Notes under the pieces: model-generated
Told to the model about the DNA's origin: nothing
The model's input: only the letters and a program-made list of their open reading frames with translations
Database searches by the model: none
Translations under genes and position numbers: made by a program
From: Clostridiaceae bacterium
GTDB taxonomy: Bacteria; Bacillota; Clostridia; DSM-8532
NCBI GenBank assembly: GCA_012728095.1
Contig: JAAYFU010000008.1
Span: forward strand, 1-58,485
Length of the DNA stretch: 58,485 nt
Direction of reading: 5' to 3'
Part shown: positions 17,417-24,604 of the stretch, one piece after another
Layout of the letters: every line of letters begins with the position of its first letter
Position numbering within the stretch: position 1 is the stretch's first letter

Positions 17417-17977
17417 TTGAACCGATGCCCATGGTGCGGCAATGACCCGTTATACATCAAATACCACGATGAAGAATGGGGCGTACCCGTTCACGATGAC
17501 AGAAAACATTTTGAGTTCCTGGTTCTCGAGTCAGCTCAGGCGGGCTTAAGCTGGATTACTATTCTTCGTAAACGGGAAAACTATCGGAAGGCATACGATG
17601 GATTCGATCCTGCAAAAGTAGCACAATATGATCACAAAAAAATAGAGGAGCTTTTGCAGAATCCTGGTATCATTAGAAACAGAAGAAAGATCGAGGCTTC
17701 AATAAACAATGCCCGCTGCTTTTTGAAGATCCAAAAAGAATTCGGCAGTTTTGACATTTACATCTGGAGCTTTGTTAACAATAAACCTGTGAAAAATCAC
17801 TGGACTGATATTTCTCAAATGCCCGCCAATTCCGAACTCTCCGATAAGATAAGCAAAGACTTAAGATCCCGTGGTTTTAAGTTTTTAGGTTCAACAATTG
17901 TGTATTCACATCTCCAGGCCACCGGGATAATAAATGATCATCTTACCACCTGCTTTAAGTATAACCAGGGAGACTAA
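17417..17977 (+). CDS. tag: DNA-3-methyladenine glycosylase I
   Basis: Base-excision repair enzyme of 186 residues that removes 3-methyladenine from alkylated DNA. The zinc ligands known for Tag are all visible: Cys4 and His17 in the MNRCPWCGNDPLYIKYHDEEWG-like start (here cited only as CPWCG and YHDEEWG) and a C-terminal H-x3-C in NDHLTTCF. The body block LESAQAGLSWITIL is diagnostic. Start TTG. It is convergent with the next gene and overlaps it by 4 bases. Confidence 0.96.
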   Translation: MNRCPWCGNDPLYIKYHDEEWGVPVHDDRKHFEFLVLESAQAGLSWITILRKRENYRKAYDGFDPAKVAQYDHKKIEELLQNPGIIRNRRKIEASINNARCFLKIQKEFGSFDIYIWSFVNNKPVKNHWTDISQMPANSELSDKISKDLRSRGFKFLGSTIVYSHLQATGIINDHLTTCFKYNQGD

Positions 17978-18543
17978 CCAGAGTTATGGTTATTCTGGTT
18001 ATAATCCTGCCCAGGGACAGGATTGCTGCATGAACATTCTCCCTGGTTAATAATGCGGTATGGAAATACGATATTTAGCGGCACGGCAACAATGACCCCC
18101 AATAATGTGTCAAGGATCCGTTCGACTGCCATTTGCATAGGAGTAATTTCGCCGGTGTATCCCATAACTACTACCAGGTAAGTAATGCATGTAAGCGCGG
18201 TGGCATCCGGCAAGCCTAATTTTACGGGAATGTAGATTATAGGAATTATCAGGACACACAGAATAGAGTAAAACAATAGTGAATAATACTTAATCCCGGA
18301 ATTCAGAAAAAAGAATAATACCAAAACACCGGCAGCACCCCCCAGGAGTGTGCCTATTATTCTTGTCACAGCTGTTTGCACGGTTTCCTTTCTATCGGCT
18401 TTTATGCAAAGGATCGCTGCAATCGTGCTTTGTATGGGAACAACCCCCATAAAATAATCGATTACGCAACAAATAAATACAGCAATAACTGTCTTTATTG
18501 TGCGTAATCCGATTTTGAACCTTCTCTTTTCATTATTACCCAT
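17974..18543 (-). CDS. Aromatic acid exporter family (ArAE/FUSC-like) membrane protein
   Basis: Membrane protein of 189 residues with about five helices. The N-terminal block IGLRTIKTVIAVFICCVIDY and the ADRKETVQTAVTRIIGTLLG loop match ArAE-type proteins, which export aromatic carboxylates or act as small membrane domains. It is shorter than the usual form of 300 residues or more, lacking the long cytoplasmic domain; it ends in a short Asn-rich tail. The start ATG lies inside the 3' arm of an 11-bp inverted repeat. It overlaps tag by 4 bases, tail to tail. Confidence 0.75.
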   Translation of the reverse strand: MGNNEKRRFKIGLRTIKTVIAVFICCVIDYFMGVVPIQSTIAAILCIKADRKETVQTAVTRIIGTLLGGAAGVLVLFFFLNSGIKYYSLLFYSILCVLIIPIIYIPVKLGLPDATALTCITYLVVVMGYTGEITPMQMAVERILDTLLGVIVAVPLNIVFPYRIINQGECSCSNPVPGQDYNQNNHNSG

Positions 18544-18601
18544 TATAACGACCTCTCACTCGTTGTTGAAATTGGAACTCCACTTTATCATCGTTATAAT
18601 G
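18541..18601 (-). promoter_or_regulatory. 11-bp perfect inverted repeat over the ArAE gene start
   Basis: CATTATAACGA (18541-18551) and TCGTTATAATG (18591-18601) are exact inverted copies 39 bases apart. On the minus strand the second arm ends in the ATG start codon of the ArAE-like gene and the ribosome site GAGAGG lies just inside the loop. It could be a repressor operator or an RNA hairpin that hides the start codon. Confidence 0.5.
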
Positions 18602-18607
18602 TCATAA

Positions 18608-19168
18608 TTATTCCAGGATAAGATTATATGATACTTCGACCACTTCATCATTTTCTATCACAAAGGATAGATCGGTGTTGACGCTGGTATAAGTGTATTT
18701 ACTGCCGTCCTGGACAAATTTGACACCATATGCGGAAATCACATCCGCCAGTTTACTGCCAATGGTTATACCTTCATTGGTTTCAACTCCGTCGTTCATA
18801 AATACTACTGATAATACATATTCGGTGTCATCATCACCATCCGTATAGGTATATAATTCGAAACCATTGTAGGTATAAACGCGATCCATCCCCTGAAAAG
18901 CGCAGCTGGGCGATTCAAAATAATGCATCGGTTCTCCCAGGGCGTCCAGAATAGGCTTTGCAACATCGTTCATGTAAATATCAATACCGTTATGGCTGAA
19001 ATAATATATTGACTTTTCTTCTATGCCAGGTGCGGTTTGCAGGTTACCGGGAGTTGTCGTGGCAGATGGGGAAGGCGGCAACGGATTAGGATTCTGTGAA
19101 CTGGAACCGCAACCCGTTAAAAGAACCAAAACCGATATTAATATTGCAAATATTTTTATCTTCATCAT
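18608..19168 (-). CDS. Uncharacterised lipoprotein
   Basis: Predicted 186-residue surface lipoprotein. A short signal peptide ends in LLTGCGSS (lipobox Cys at about residue 20), followed by a Pro/Ser/Thr-rich linker and a compact domain. That domain contains SHNGIDIYMNDVAKPILDALGEP and later GVETNEGITIGSKLADVISAYG, here read as two similar halves. This arrangement resembles small lipoproteins in which a domain measures or binds at the surface, but I do not recognise a named family. GGAG lies 8 bases before the ATG. It may be the last gene of the 19-28 kb run, separated from it by a repeat. Confidence 0.75.
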   Translation of the reverse strand: MMKIKIFAILISVLVLLTGCGSSSQNPNPLPPSPSATTTPGNLQTAPGIEEKSIYYFSHNGIDIYMNDVAKPILDALGEPMHYFESPSCAFQGMDRVYTYNGFELYTYTDGDDDTEYVLSVVFMNDGVETNEGITIGSKLADVISAYGVKFVQDGSKYTYTSVNTDLSFVIENDEVVEVSYNLILE

Positions 19169-19236
19169 TTTAAATTCTCCTTTTTACCTTTTAATAATCA
19201 TTTTAGTGGAATACAAATCAAATTTTAAATCGGGAG

Positions 19237-19299
19237 AGATCCTTTGGCTCCGCTAAGGATGACATTCTCCCTCTCATTCTGAGCACCTGCGAAGAATCT
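19237..19299. repeat. Dispersed inverted repeat, copy 2
   Basis: Inverted pair: AGATCCTTTGGCTCCGC then TAAGGATGACA at 19237-19265, and TCATTCTGAGCACC then TGCGAAGAATCT at 19274-19299. It begins 3 bases after the stop codon of the DltD-like gene. Confidence 0.75.
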
Positions 19300-19302
19300 A
19301 TT

Positions 19303-20397
19303 TCATTGCAGCCGGTTATCCTCTTCAGCCCTCTTCAGGTTGAATTTCAGCAAATAACCGTATTCTTCAAGTTCCTTATACTGCTCCTCTTTCATTTTAT
19401 AATAAGCATCGATCTTTTCCTGCCAAATAGCCTTTAGATTCTCATCCTGGCGCTTATCGGCAAGATTGAATTTCTCCTTAAGAATTTTCCCCAGGAATAC
19501 CGAACATTTTTCTGCGCCTGAAAGATTAAGATGCAGCCCCGCGTCATAAGTATCGGTGCTAAAGTCCAGGCCTATCTGTTCTAAATGATCGAGCATATTT
19601 ATATATAATAAATCATTCTTTTTAGCATAGTCAACTATCTGTGCGTCCCATTCATCATACCAGTGGGGATAAAGGCTCGGCGCCTTCAGCAGTACCAGTT
19701 CTATATCGTTATCTTTACACAGCTTAACGATTTTGTCCAGATAGTCATAGCAAATGTCGCCGAATCTGTAATCCGCGAGCTTTCTGGGCTTGGGAAAACT
19801 GCTTGCCGGCTTGACATCAACTCTCATAAGATACCCGTTATGGGCAATCTTGTCTTTTTTGAACCAGTATTTAAAATCCTCTTCAGACAGCTCATTCCAC
19901 CTTGAATGGAATCTGAGCAAAGGGAAAACATATGTAATTAAATCCTCCTCGGGAAGCATGGATGCCTTGGCCATTTTTATCTTGGTCAATGATAAAGGCA
20001 ATCCGTCAATAGACATCCTGTTGTATGCTTCTTTCTGGGGCTTGTCATACATCATTGAAAGCACGCTGAACACGACTACATCCGGCTTTTCATACTTTAA
20101 AGTGTCCTCCAGGATATAGTAGGAATGCCAAATAAGCTGTTGGGCGCTTCCCCGGATATAACTCGTGATCCCGTATTTCTCCCAAAGGGTTATTGGCGAG
20201 AAATTCTCATAAACCTCACAGTCCCCAATGAATATTACATCGTGGTCCTTGTTCTTTTCATCGTAATACTCGGATATCAAGGCTCCTTCCACTATTTTTG
20301 TCATATACTTGGGCATCAGAAGTTTCTGGAGGAGCCAGCCCAAAGTAAATACTGCCAATATTAAAATCACAAAGGATATTATCTTCTTTTTTCTCAT
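19303..20397 (-). CDS. DltD-like membrane-anchored SGNH-fold protein with Cys in place of Ser
   Basis: Protein of about 364 residues with an N-terminal TM anchor (about 5-27) and an extracellular SGNH-like domain. The nucleophile block reads VIFIGDCEVYENFSP, where relatives show G-S-S or G-D-S; the TGT codon for Cys is at 20218-20220. The C-terminal DAGLHLNLSGAEK supplies the Asp/His part. In Dlt systems DltD finishes transfer of the aminoacyl group after the MBOAT step, and this gene directly follows an MBOAT gene. Start choice is uncertain: the ATG at 20397 is 14 bases from GGAG, while the TTG at 20409 is only 2 bases from it. The acceptor polymer is unknown. Confidence 0.78.
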   Translation of the reverse strand: MRKKKIISFVILILAVFTLGWLLQKLLMPKYMTKIVEGALISEYYDEKNKDHDVIFIGDCEVYENFSPITLWEKYGITSYIRGSAQQLIWHSYYILEDTLKYEKPDVVVFSVLSMMYDKPQKEAYNRMSIDGLPLSLTKIKMAKASMLPEEDLITYVFPLLRFHSRWNELSEEDFKYWFKKDKIAHNGYLMRVDVKPASSFPKPRKLADYRFGDICYDYLDKIVKLCKDNDIELVLLKAPSLYPHWYDEWDAQIVDYAKKNDLLYINMLDHLEQIGLDFSTDTYDAGLHLNLSGAEKCSVFLGKILKEKFNLADKRQDENLKAIWQEKIDAYYKMKEEQYKELEEYGYLLKFNLKRAEEDNRLQ

Positions 20398-20421
20398 TGG
20401 TTTTAACAATTCTCCTTAATG

Positions 20422-22011
20422 CTAAAACTGGTTATAGATGAACTGATTGCTGTCAAAACCTATTCCGTATGCCCCGAAAACAATTATCGAGAAAAACAGC
20501 AGTACAAAAACGGCATACCTTATTATTACCGGCTTGCCAGCTATTTTTTCCCGTACACTACCGCTTCTTTGCACGAGGCTTACCGATATCATTATAATAA
20601 CACCGATTATTATTACAACATAGTCGGACACATCAAGGCCCAGTTTAAGCAACGAGCCGTTGAACAGTTCATTAATGTTGAGCTTGGTAAACATAGAGCC
20701 AAACATCCTGAAAGACACGCCCACATCCCGGTAACAGTCCAGGATTCTTAAGGAGGACATAAGCAGGAAAGTGCGTATTACCTGGAATAATTTAAACCCG
20801 AAGGTATTCGCTACATTGAACCTTTCATGGAATTTGGCATACAATGGCTCAAACTCCTGAGAAACCAAAATCACAACTCCGTTCAACAAGCCCCAGACTA
20901 TGAAATTCCAACTGGCGCCGTGCCACAAACCCGTTGTAAACCACACGGTGATAGTTGACAGGTACACGGGAATTCTCTTGCCTATTTCCTCTCCGAAACG
21001 TTTTCTTGAAGATTTTGATATATTCAGCATGGGCTTGCAGACAGAAAGCGGATAGAATATGTAATCCCTGAACCACGTTCCCATGGTAATATGCCATCTT
21101 CTCCAGTATTCGGTAATAGATTTGGAGAAAAACGGACGATTGAAGTTTTCTGTAACCGTTATGCCGAGCATTTGCGCAATACCGATGGTAATATCAATGC
21201 CTCCGGTAAAGTCGGCATAAAGCTGTATCGCGTAATAGATCATACCCACCAGTACAAAGATACCATCATAGGTTTCAGGATTCTTCGTAATCTCCAGTAC
21301 GGCGGCAACTATTCTGTCGGCTATTACCAGCTTTTTGAAATACCCCCAAAGCACTCTCTGAAATCCGAACGCAAAATTTTTAGCATCAAAGTGATGCTCC
21401 TCGTACAGACTCTTGCTTAAATCGTCAAAACGGCTTATGGGGCCTTGTATTAACTGGGGGAAGAATGAAACGAACAGTGCCAGTTTGCCTATATTCTTCT
21501 CCGGTTCATACTTTCCTCTGCAAACATCAATAATATATCCCATGGTTTTGAATGTATAAAATGAGATACCCATAGGCAGTATGAGATTTACAAAGGAAAG
21601 CTCGTTCATCTTAAACAGTGTAAAAATATAATTAATATTTGCAATTGCAAAATTCGTGTACTTGACAACAGCTAAAATCCCCAGGTTGAAAATAAGACAA
21701 AGTAAAAGCCATCTCCAGCGTTTTACCTTTATTCTCTCTTTATATGCCTTCTTTTCCTCCGGGGTTAAAGACTCTTTGTGTTCCTTAAGGTATAATTTCT
21801 GCTGCTTGTCCAGGTTGCCGAGTTTTACCCCAACAAGATAAGTGGACACAATGGTAACCGAAATATAAATTAAATTGCTCCACCCTGAAAAATAGTAAAA
21901 AACAAAACTCGCGACCAAAAGCAGCTTCCATTGGAATCGCTTAGGTATTGTATAGTACAGTCCGATGACTATACACAGGAACAATATAAACTCATATGAA
22001 GTAAATAACAT
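20422..22011 (-). CDS. MBOAT acyltransferase, DltB-like
   Basis: Polytopic membrane protein of 529 residues. Family marks are PMGISFYTFKTMGYIID, FFPQLIQGPISR, the ADFTGGIDI block, EYWRRWHITMGTWFRDYI and the active-site His in TGLWHGASWNF. A charged insert of about 35 residues near 70-105 is absent from the other MBOAT. It ends FIYNQF, a Phe/Tyr tail like the end of the 5.4 kb MBOAT (FMYFKF) and, from memory, of the DltX peptide. It should move the aminoacyl group from the carrier protein across the membrane. GGGGGAG precedes the ATG. It is 12 bases after the carrier gene. Confidence 0.9.
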   Translation of the reverse strand: MLFTSYEFILFLCIVIGLYYTIPKRFQWKLLLVASFVFYYFSGWSNLIYISVTIVSTYLVGVKLGNLDKQQKLYLKEHKESLTPEEKKAYKERIKVKRWRWLLLCLIFNLGILAVVKYTNFAIANINYIFTLFKMNELSFVNLILPMGISFYTFKTMGYIIDVCRGKYEPEKNIGKLALFVSFFPQLIQGPISRFDDLSKSLYEEHHFDAKNFAFGFQRVLWGYFKKLVIADRIVAAVLEITKNPETYDGIFVLVGMIYYAIQLYADFTGGIDITIGIAQMLGITVTENFNRPFFSKSITEYWRRWHITMGTWFRDYIFYPLSVCKPMLNISKSSRKRFGEEIGKRIPVYLSTITVWFTTGLWHGASWNFIVWGLLNGVVILVSQEFEPLYAKFHERFNVANTFGFKLFQVIRTFLLMSSLRILDCYRDVGVSFRMFGSMFTKLNINELFNGSLLKLGLDVSDYVVIIIGVIIMISVSLVQRSGSVREKIAGKPVIIRYAVFVLLFFSIIVFGAYGIGFDSNQFIYNQF

Positions 22012-22023
22012 AACTCCCCCTGA

Positions 22024-22254
22024 TTAATCCTCGTCCATCAGTCTTTGTATCAACTCGTAAAGCGCCGATGCAGAATTGAAATTCTCCGGTGTTATTTCGT
22101 GGGCAGGAATTGCCACACCGTACCTATCATTGACTTCTGCAATAATGGTTACAATGTCGAAGGAGTCAAGTATTTTATCATCAATCAGGCTTTTATGAGT
22201 TTCAAAATCAATTTCCGGATGTAATTCCCCGAGTATTTCCAATAATGTTTCCAT
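22024..22254 (-). CDS. Acyl/aminoacyl carrier protein, DltC-like
   Basis: Acidic 76-residue carrier protein. The phosphopantetheine site is Ser31 in ILDSFDIV, followed by an acidic helix II typical of such carriers. GGAGG precedes the ATG, 8 bases after the ligase gene. By position it receives the amino acid activated by the adjacent adenylating enzyme and delivers it to the MBOAT, as DltC does in D-alanylation. It could be any small carrier; the neighbours decide the reading. Confidence 0.88.
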   Translation of the reverse strand: METLLEILGELHPEIDFETHKSLIDDKILDSFDIVTIIAEVNDRYGVAIPAHEITPENFNSASALYELIQRLMDED

Positions 22255-22262
22255 ATTTCCTC

Positions 22263-23780
22263 CTATCTGTTGGCGTACATTTCTTTTAAGGCCAGTCTGT
22301 TTATTTTTCCGTTTGATGTAAGCGGCATTACATCAAGCTTCTCAACAAGATTCGGAACCATGTACCTGGGAAGCTTTTCCTTGCAATAATTTACAGCGTC
22401 CGCTTTTGATACATTACCAACATAATACATAATAATCTTCTTTTTGTCATTATCAAAAATGCAAGCTGCGCTTTGTATCCCGTCCATTTGATTCATTACC
22501 ATTTCAATTTCGCCCAGTTCAATACGATGCCCCATATGCTTAATCTGGTAATCTTTCCTGGATACAAACACCAGCTCGCCTCTCTCATTGATCTTGCCTA
22601 TATCTCCCGTCCTATAGATAAGTTCGGGATACATGGTATTTAACGGGTTCTGCACAAATACCTCGTTTGTTCTTTCAAAATCGTTATAATAGCCCATGGT
22701 AAGGGAGGTTCCTCTTATACAAATCTCTCCCTGCTCACCTTTCTGAGCGAGTCTGTTATCTTCGGTCAAAAGCAGGATTTCCGTATTCTTAAACGGTCTT
22801 CCTATAGGGATTGATTCATCAAGCGCGAATTCCCTGTCAACAACATAATAGCATGACATCCCGGTGGCTTCGGTAGGCCCGTAAAGGTTGATAAACCTGG
22901 CGTTGGGCAAAGCTTTTCTCCACATATTAAACTGTTTTATGGGGAATACTTCACTGCCGAATGCTATTGTGTGCAGGTATTGGGGGACAACCTTATCCAG
23001 CGCACCCAAACCTGAAATAAGGGTTAAAGCCGGCACCACCCAGCATATTGTATTAATTTTGTACTTGTTCAAAAATTCTACCAGCTTAATGGGGAACATG
23101 AATAGTTCCTTTGGTATTATATAGGTCTTTGCCCCGAATTTCAGTGTTGGGTATATCTCTTTTAAACAGGCATCCACATACAGCGGTGTCTGGTTTCCGA
23201 ATACCGTGTCCCCGGATACCTGTAAGACTTCGGATAGGGTTTCGATATAATCTATTACCGACCTGTGATTTGCGACAACACCTTTCGGCCTGCCGGTGGA
23301 ACCTGACGTAAACACAATATAAATAGGGTCTGTATCGATGGCCTTATCCCTGATTTCGTCCAAAGCCGCCTGGTTAACAGGTGTCTTTGTTATTTCATTA
23401 TAGGAGTATACCGCCCCGTCATAATCAAAGCTTTTAATCGAGTCTATGGTTGTTTCATCGCATATGACCGATCTGGGCTTTAAGTCCTGGAATATAAGCT
23501 CTATACGGTGCCTTGGCATCTCGTTGTCAATGGGCACATAGTAACATCCTCCATAGACAACGCCAAGAAACGCAACTATGGTGTCCGGATGTTTTCGCAT
23601 GAAAACAACTATTGGTTCCTTGTATCTTCCTTCATTATGCAGAAAAGTTCCTATTGCCCTTGCATTGTCATACACCGTTTTAAAAGATAATTCGTCGGTT
23701 TCATTCGCATATGCTGTTTTTTCGGGGCATATTTTTACTATATTATCCAGGTACTCGAGTATATTGATTTGCCTGTCCAT
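22263..23780 (-). CDS. DltA-like amino acid adenylating enzyme (carrier ligase)
   Basis: Stand-alone adenylation enzyme of 505 residues, DltA/NRPS A-domain family: ATP-dependent activation of an amino acid and transfer to the carrier. The P-loop-like A3 motif FTSGSTGRPKG is at 157-167. A4 (YVDACLKE) has Asp203, which holds the alpha-amino group of the substrate. A5 (LYGPTEATG) is near 299-307 and the catalytic Lys492 is in NGKINR. At the position of the D-Ala-selecting Cys of DltA (FMFCGEVLP, from memory of B. subtilis) this protein has Gly275 (IAFGSEVFP). By eye the pocket code is D-A-K-W-I-F-L-G. I infer a substrate other than D-Ala. The start has AAGGTG upstream. Confidence 0.87.
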   Translation of the reverse strand: MDRQINILEYLDNIVKICPEKTAYANETDELSFKTVYDNARAIGTFLHNEGRYKEPIVVFMRKHPDTIVAFLGVVYGGCYYVPIDNEMPRHRIELIFQDLKPRSVICDETTIDSIKSFDYDGAVYSYNEITKTPVNQAALDEIRDKAIDTDPIYIVFTSGSTGRPKGVVANHRSVIDYIETLSEVLQVSGDTVFGNQTPLYVDACLKEIYPTLKFGAKTYIIPKELFMFPIKLVEFLNKYKINTICWVVPALTLISGLGALDKVVPQYLHTIAFGSEVFPIKQFNMWRKALPNARFINLYGPTEATGMSCYYVVDREFALDESIPIGRPFKNTEILLLTEDNRLAQKGEQGEICIRGTSLTMGYYNDFERTNEVFVQNPLNTMYPELIYRTGDIGKINERGELVFVSRKDYQIKHMGHRIELGEIEMVMNQMDGIQSAACIFDNDKKKIIMYYVGNVSKADAVNYCKEKLPRYMVPNLVEKLDVMPLTSNGKINRLALKEMYANR

Positions 23781-23807
23781 ATAATAACACCTTCTTTGCC
23801 TGCTGGG

Positions 23808-24548
23808 TTATACAAGCAGATTTTTATATTCGGCTTTTACATTAGCGCCTGTTAGCTCAATTGATTTAATTGCAAGCACTTCCATTGCATCTAAAAAACC
23901 GGGACCGGTTTTTCCGTCCTTCTTAATTAATGAAAGCTCCGTGCAGCCAAGTATTATAACCTGCGCTCCCGCTTCTCTCAATTCATTTTCCACCAGTTTA
24001 AACTTATTTAGATCATACGGCTTATTGGCTTTTATATCATCATAAATGATGCTCATGACCTTCTTCTGGCTCATTTCACCGGGGATATGAACCTTTATTC
24101 CCCGATTTTCAAGCATATCGGCGAATAAACCCGCTTTGATGGTCCCGTCGGTCGCCATCAGGCCAACCTCATTAATTTGATTAGCTTTAAGATAATTGGC
24201 AGTTTCCTCCAGCATATTTATGACCGGAATGCCTATTTCCCTTAATATATCATCATAAAAATAATGGGCGGTTATACAGGGTATTGAAATGACATCGACG
24301 CCAAGTCCAACCAAGGTTTTTCCTATGGAAACTATAACATCCAGCGGGCTCTCCTTGCTTTTACCCAGGATATAATCCGTACGGTCCGGAATCGAAGGAT
24401 GATTAAAAATAATCATGGGCACATGTTCACAATCCTTCTTTGCTTCCGTCATTTTAACTATTAGTTCCAGAAAATAAGCAGTCGCCATGGGGCCGAGACC
24501 GCCGATTACGCCCAGTTTTTTCGTAAATATACCCCCTTGCTTGGCCAA
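23808..24548 (-). CDS. Aspartate/glutamate racemase family protein
   Basis: Cofactor-free amino acid racemase of 246 residues. Both catalytic cysteines are present: Cys91 in IPCITAHYF and Cys202 in ILGCTELSL. The N-terminal LGVIGGLGPMATAYF is typical of the aspartate racemase branch rather than MurI. TTG start with AAGGA six bases upstream; both come from a degenerate copy of the dispersed repeat. The gene sits 27 bases before the adenylating enzyme on the same strand. I infer that it makes the D-amino acid that the ligase then activates. Broad-specificity members exist, so the amino acid is not fixed by family alone. Confidence 0.86.
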   Translation of the reverse strand: MAKQGGIFTKKLGVIGGLGPMATAYFLELIVKMTEAKKDCEHVPMIIFNHPSIPDRTDYILGKSKESPLDVIVSIGKTLVGLGVDVISIPCITAHYFYDDILREIGIPVINMLEETANYLKANQINEVGLMATDGTIKAGLFADMLENRGIKVHIPGEMSQKKVMSIIYDDIKANKPYDLNKFKLVENELREAGAQVIILGCTELSLIKKDGKTGPGFLDAMEVLAIKSIELTGANVKAEYKNLLV

Positions 24549-24551
24549 AAA

Positions 24552-24604
24552 AAATCCTTCGCTACACTCTGAACAGCATGTTATAGATTCTTTGCTTCAG
24601 AATG
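24552..24604. repeat. Dispersed inverted repeat, copy 3, overlapping coding signals
   Basis: Degenerate pair AAATCCTTCGCTACACTC...AGCATG and AGATTCTTTGCTTCAGAATG. It contains the TGA stop of the upstream transglutaminase-like gene (24597-24599) and the AAGGA ribosome site of the racemase gene (24555-24559, minus strand). Confidence 0.6.

Noticed and set aside
22263..23780. Plain dltA annotation
   Set aside because: The D-Ala-selecting Cys is Gly and the A4 pocket differs; the name would imply a substrate the sequence does not support.
23808..24548. Racemase as MurI (glutamate racemase for peptidoglycan)
   Set aside because: The IPCITAHYF and ILGCTELSL contexts and the GGLGPMATA start belong to the aspartate racemase branch, and the gene is placed with carrier-ligase genes.
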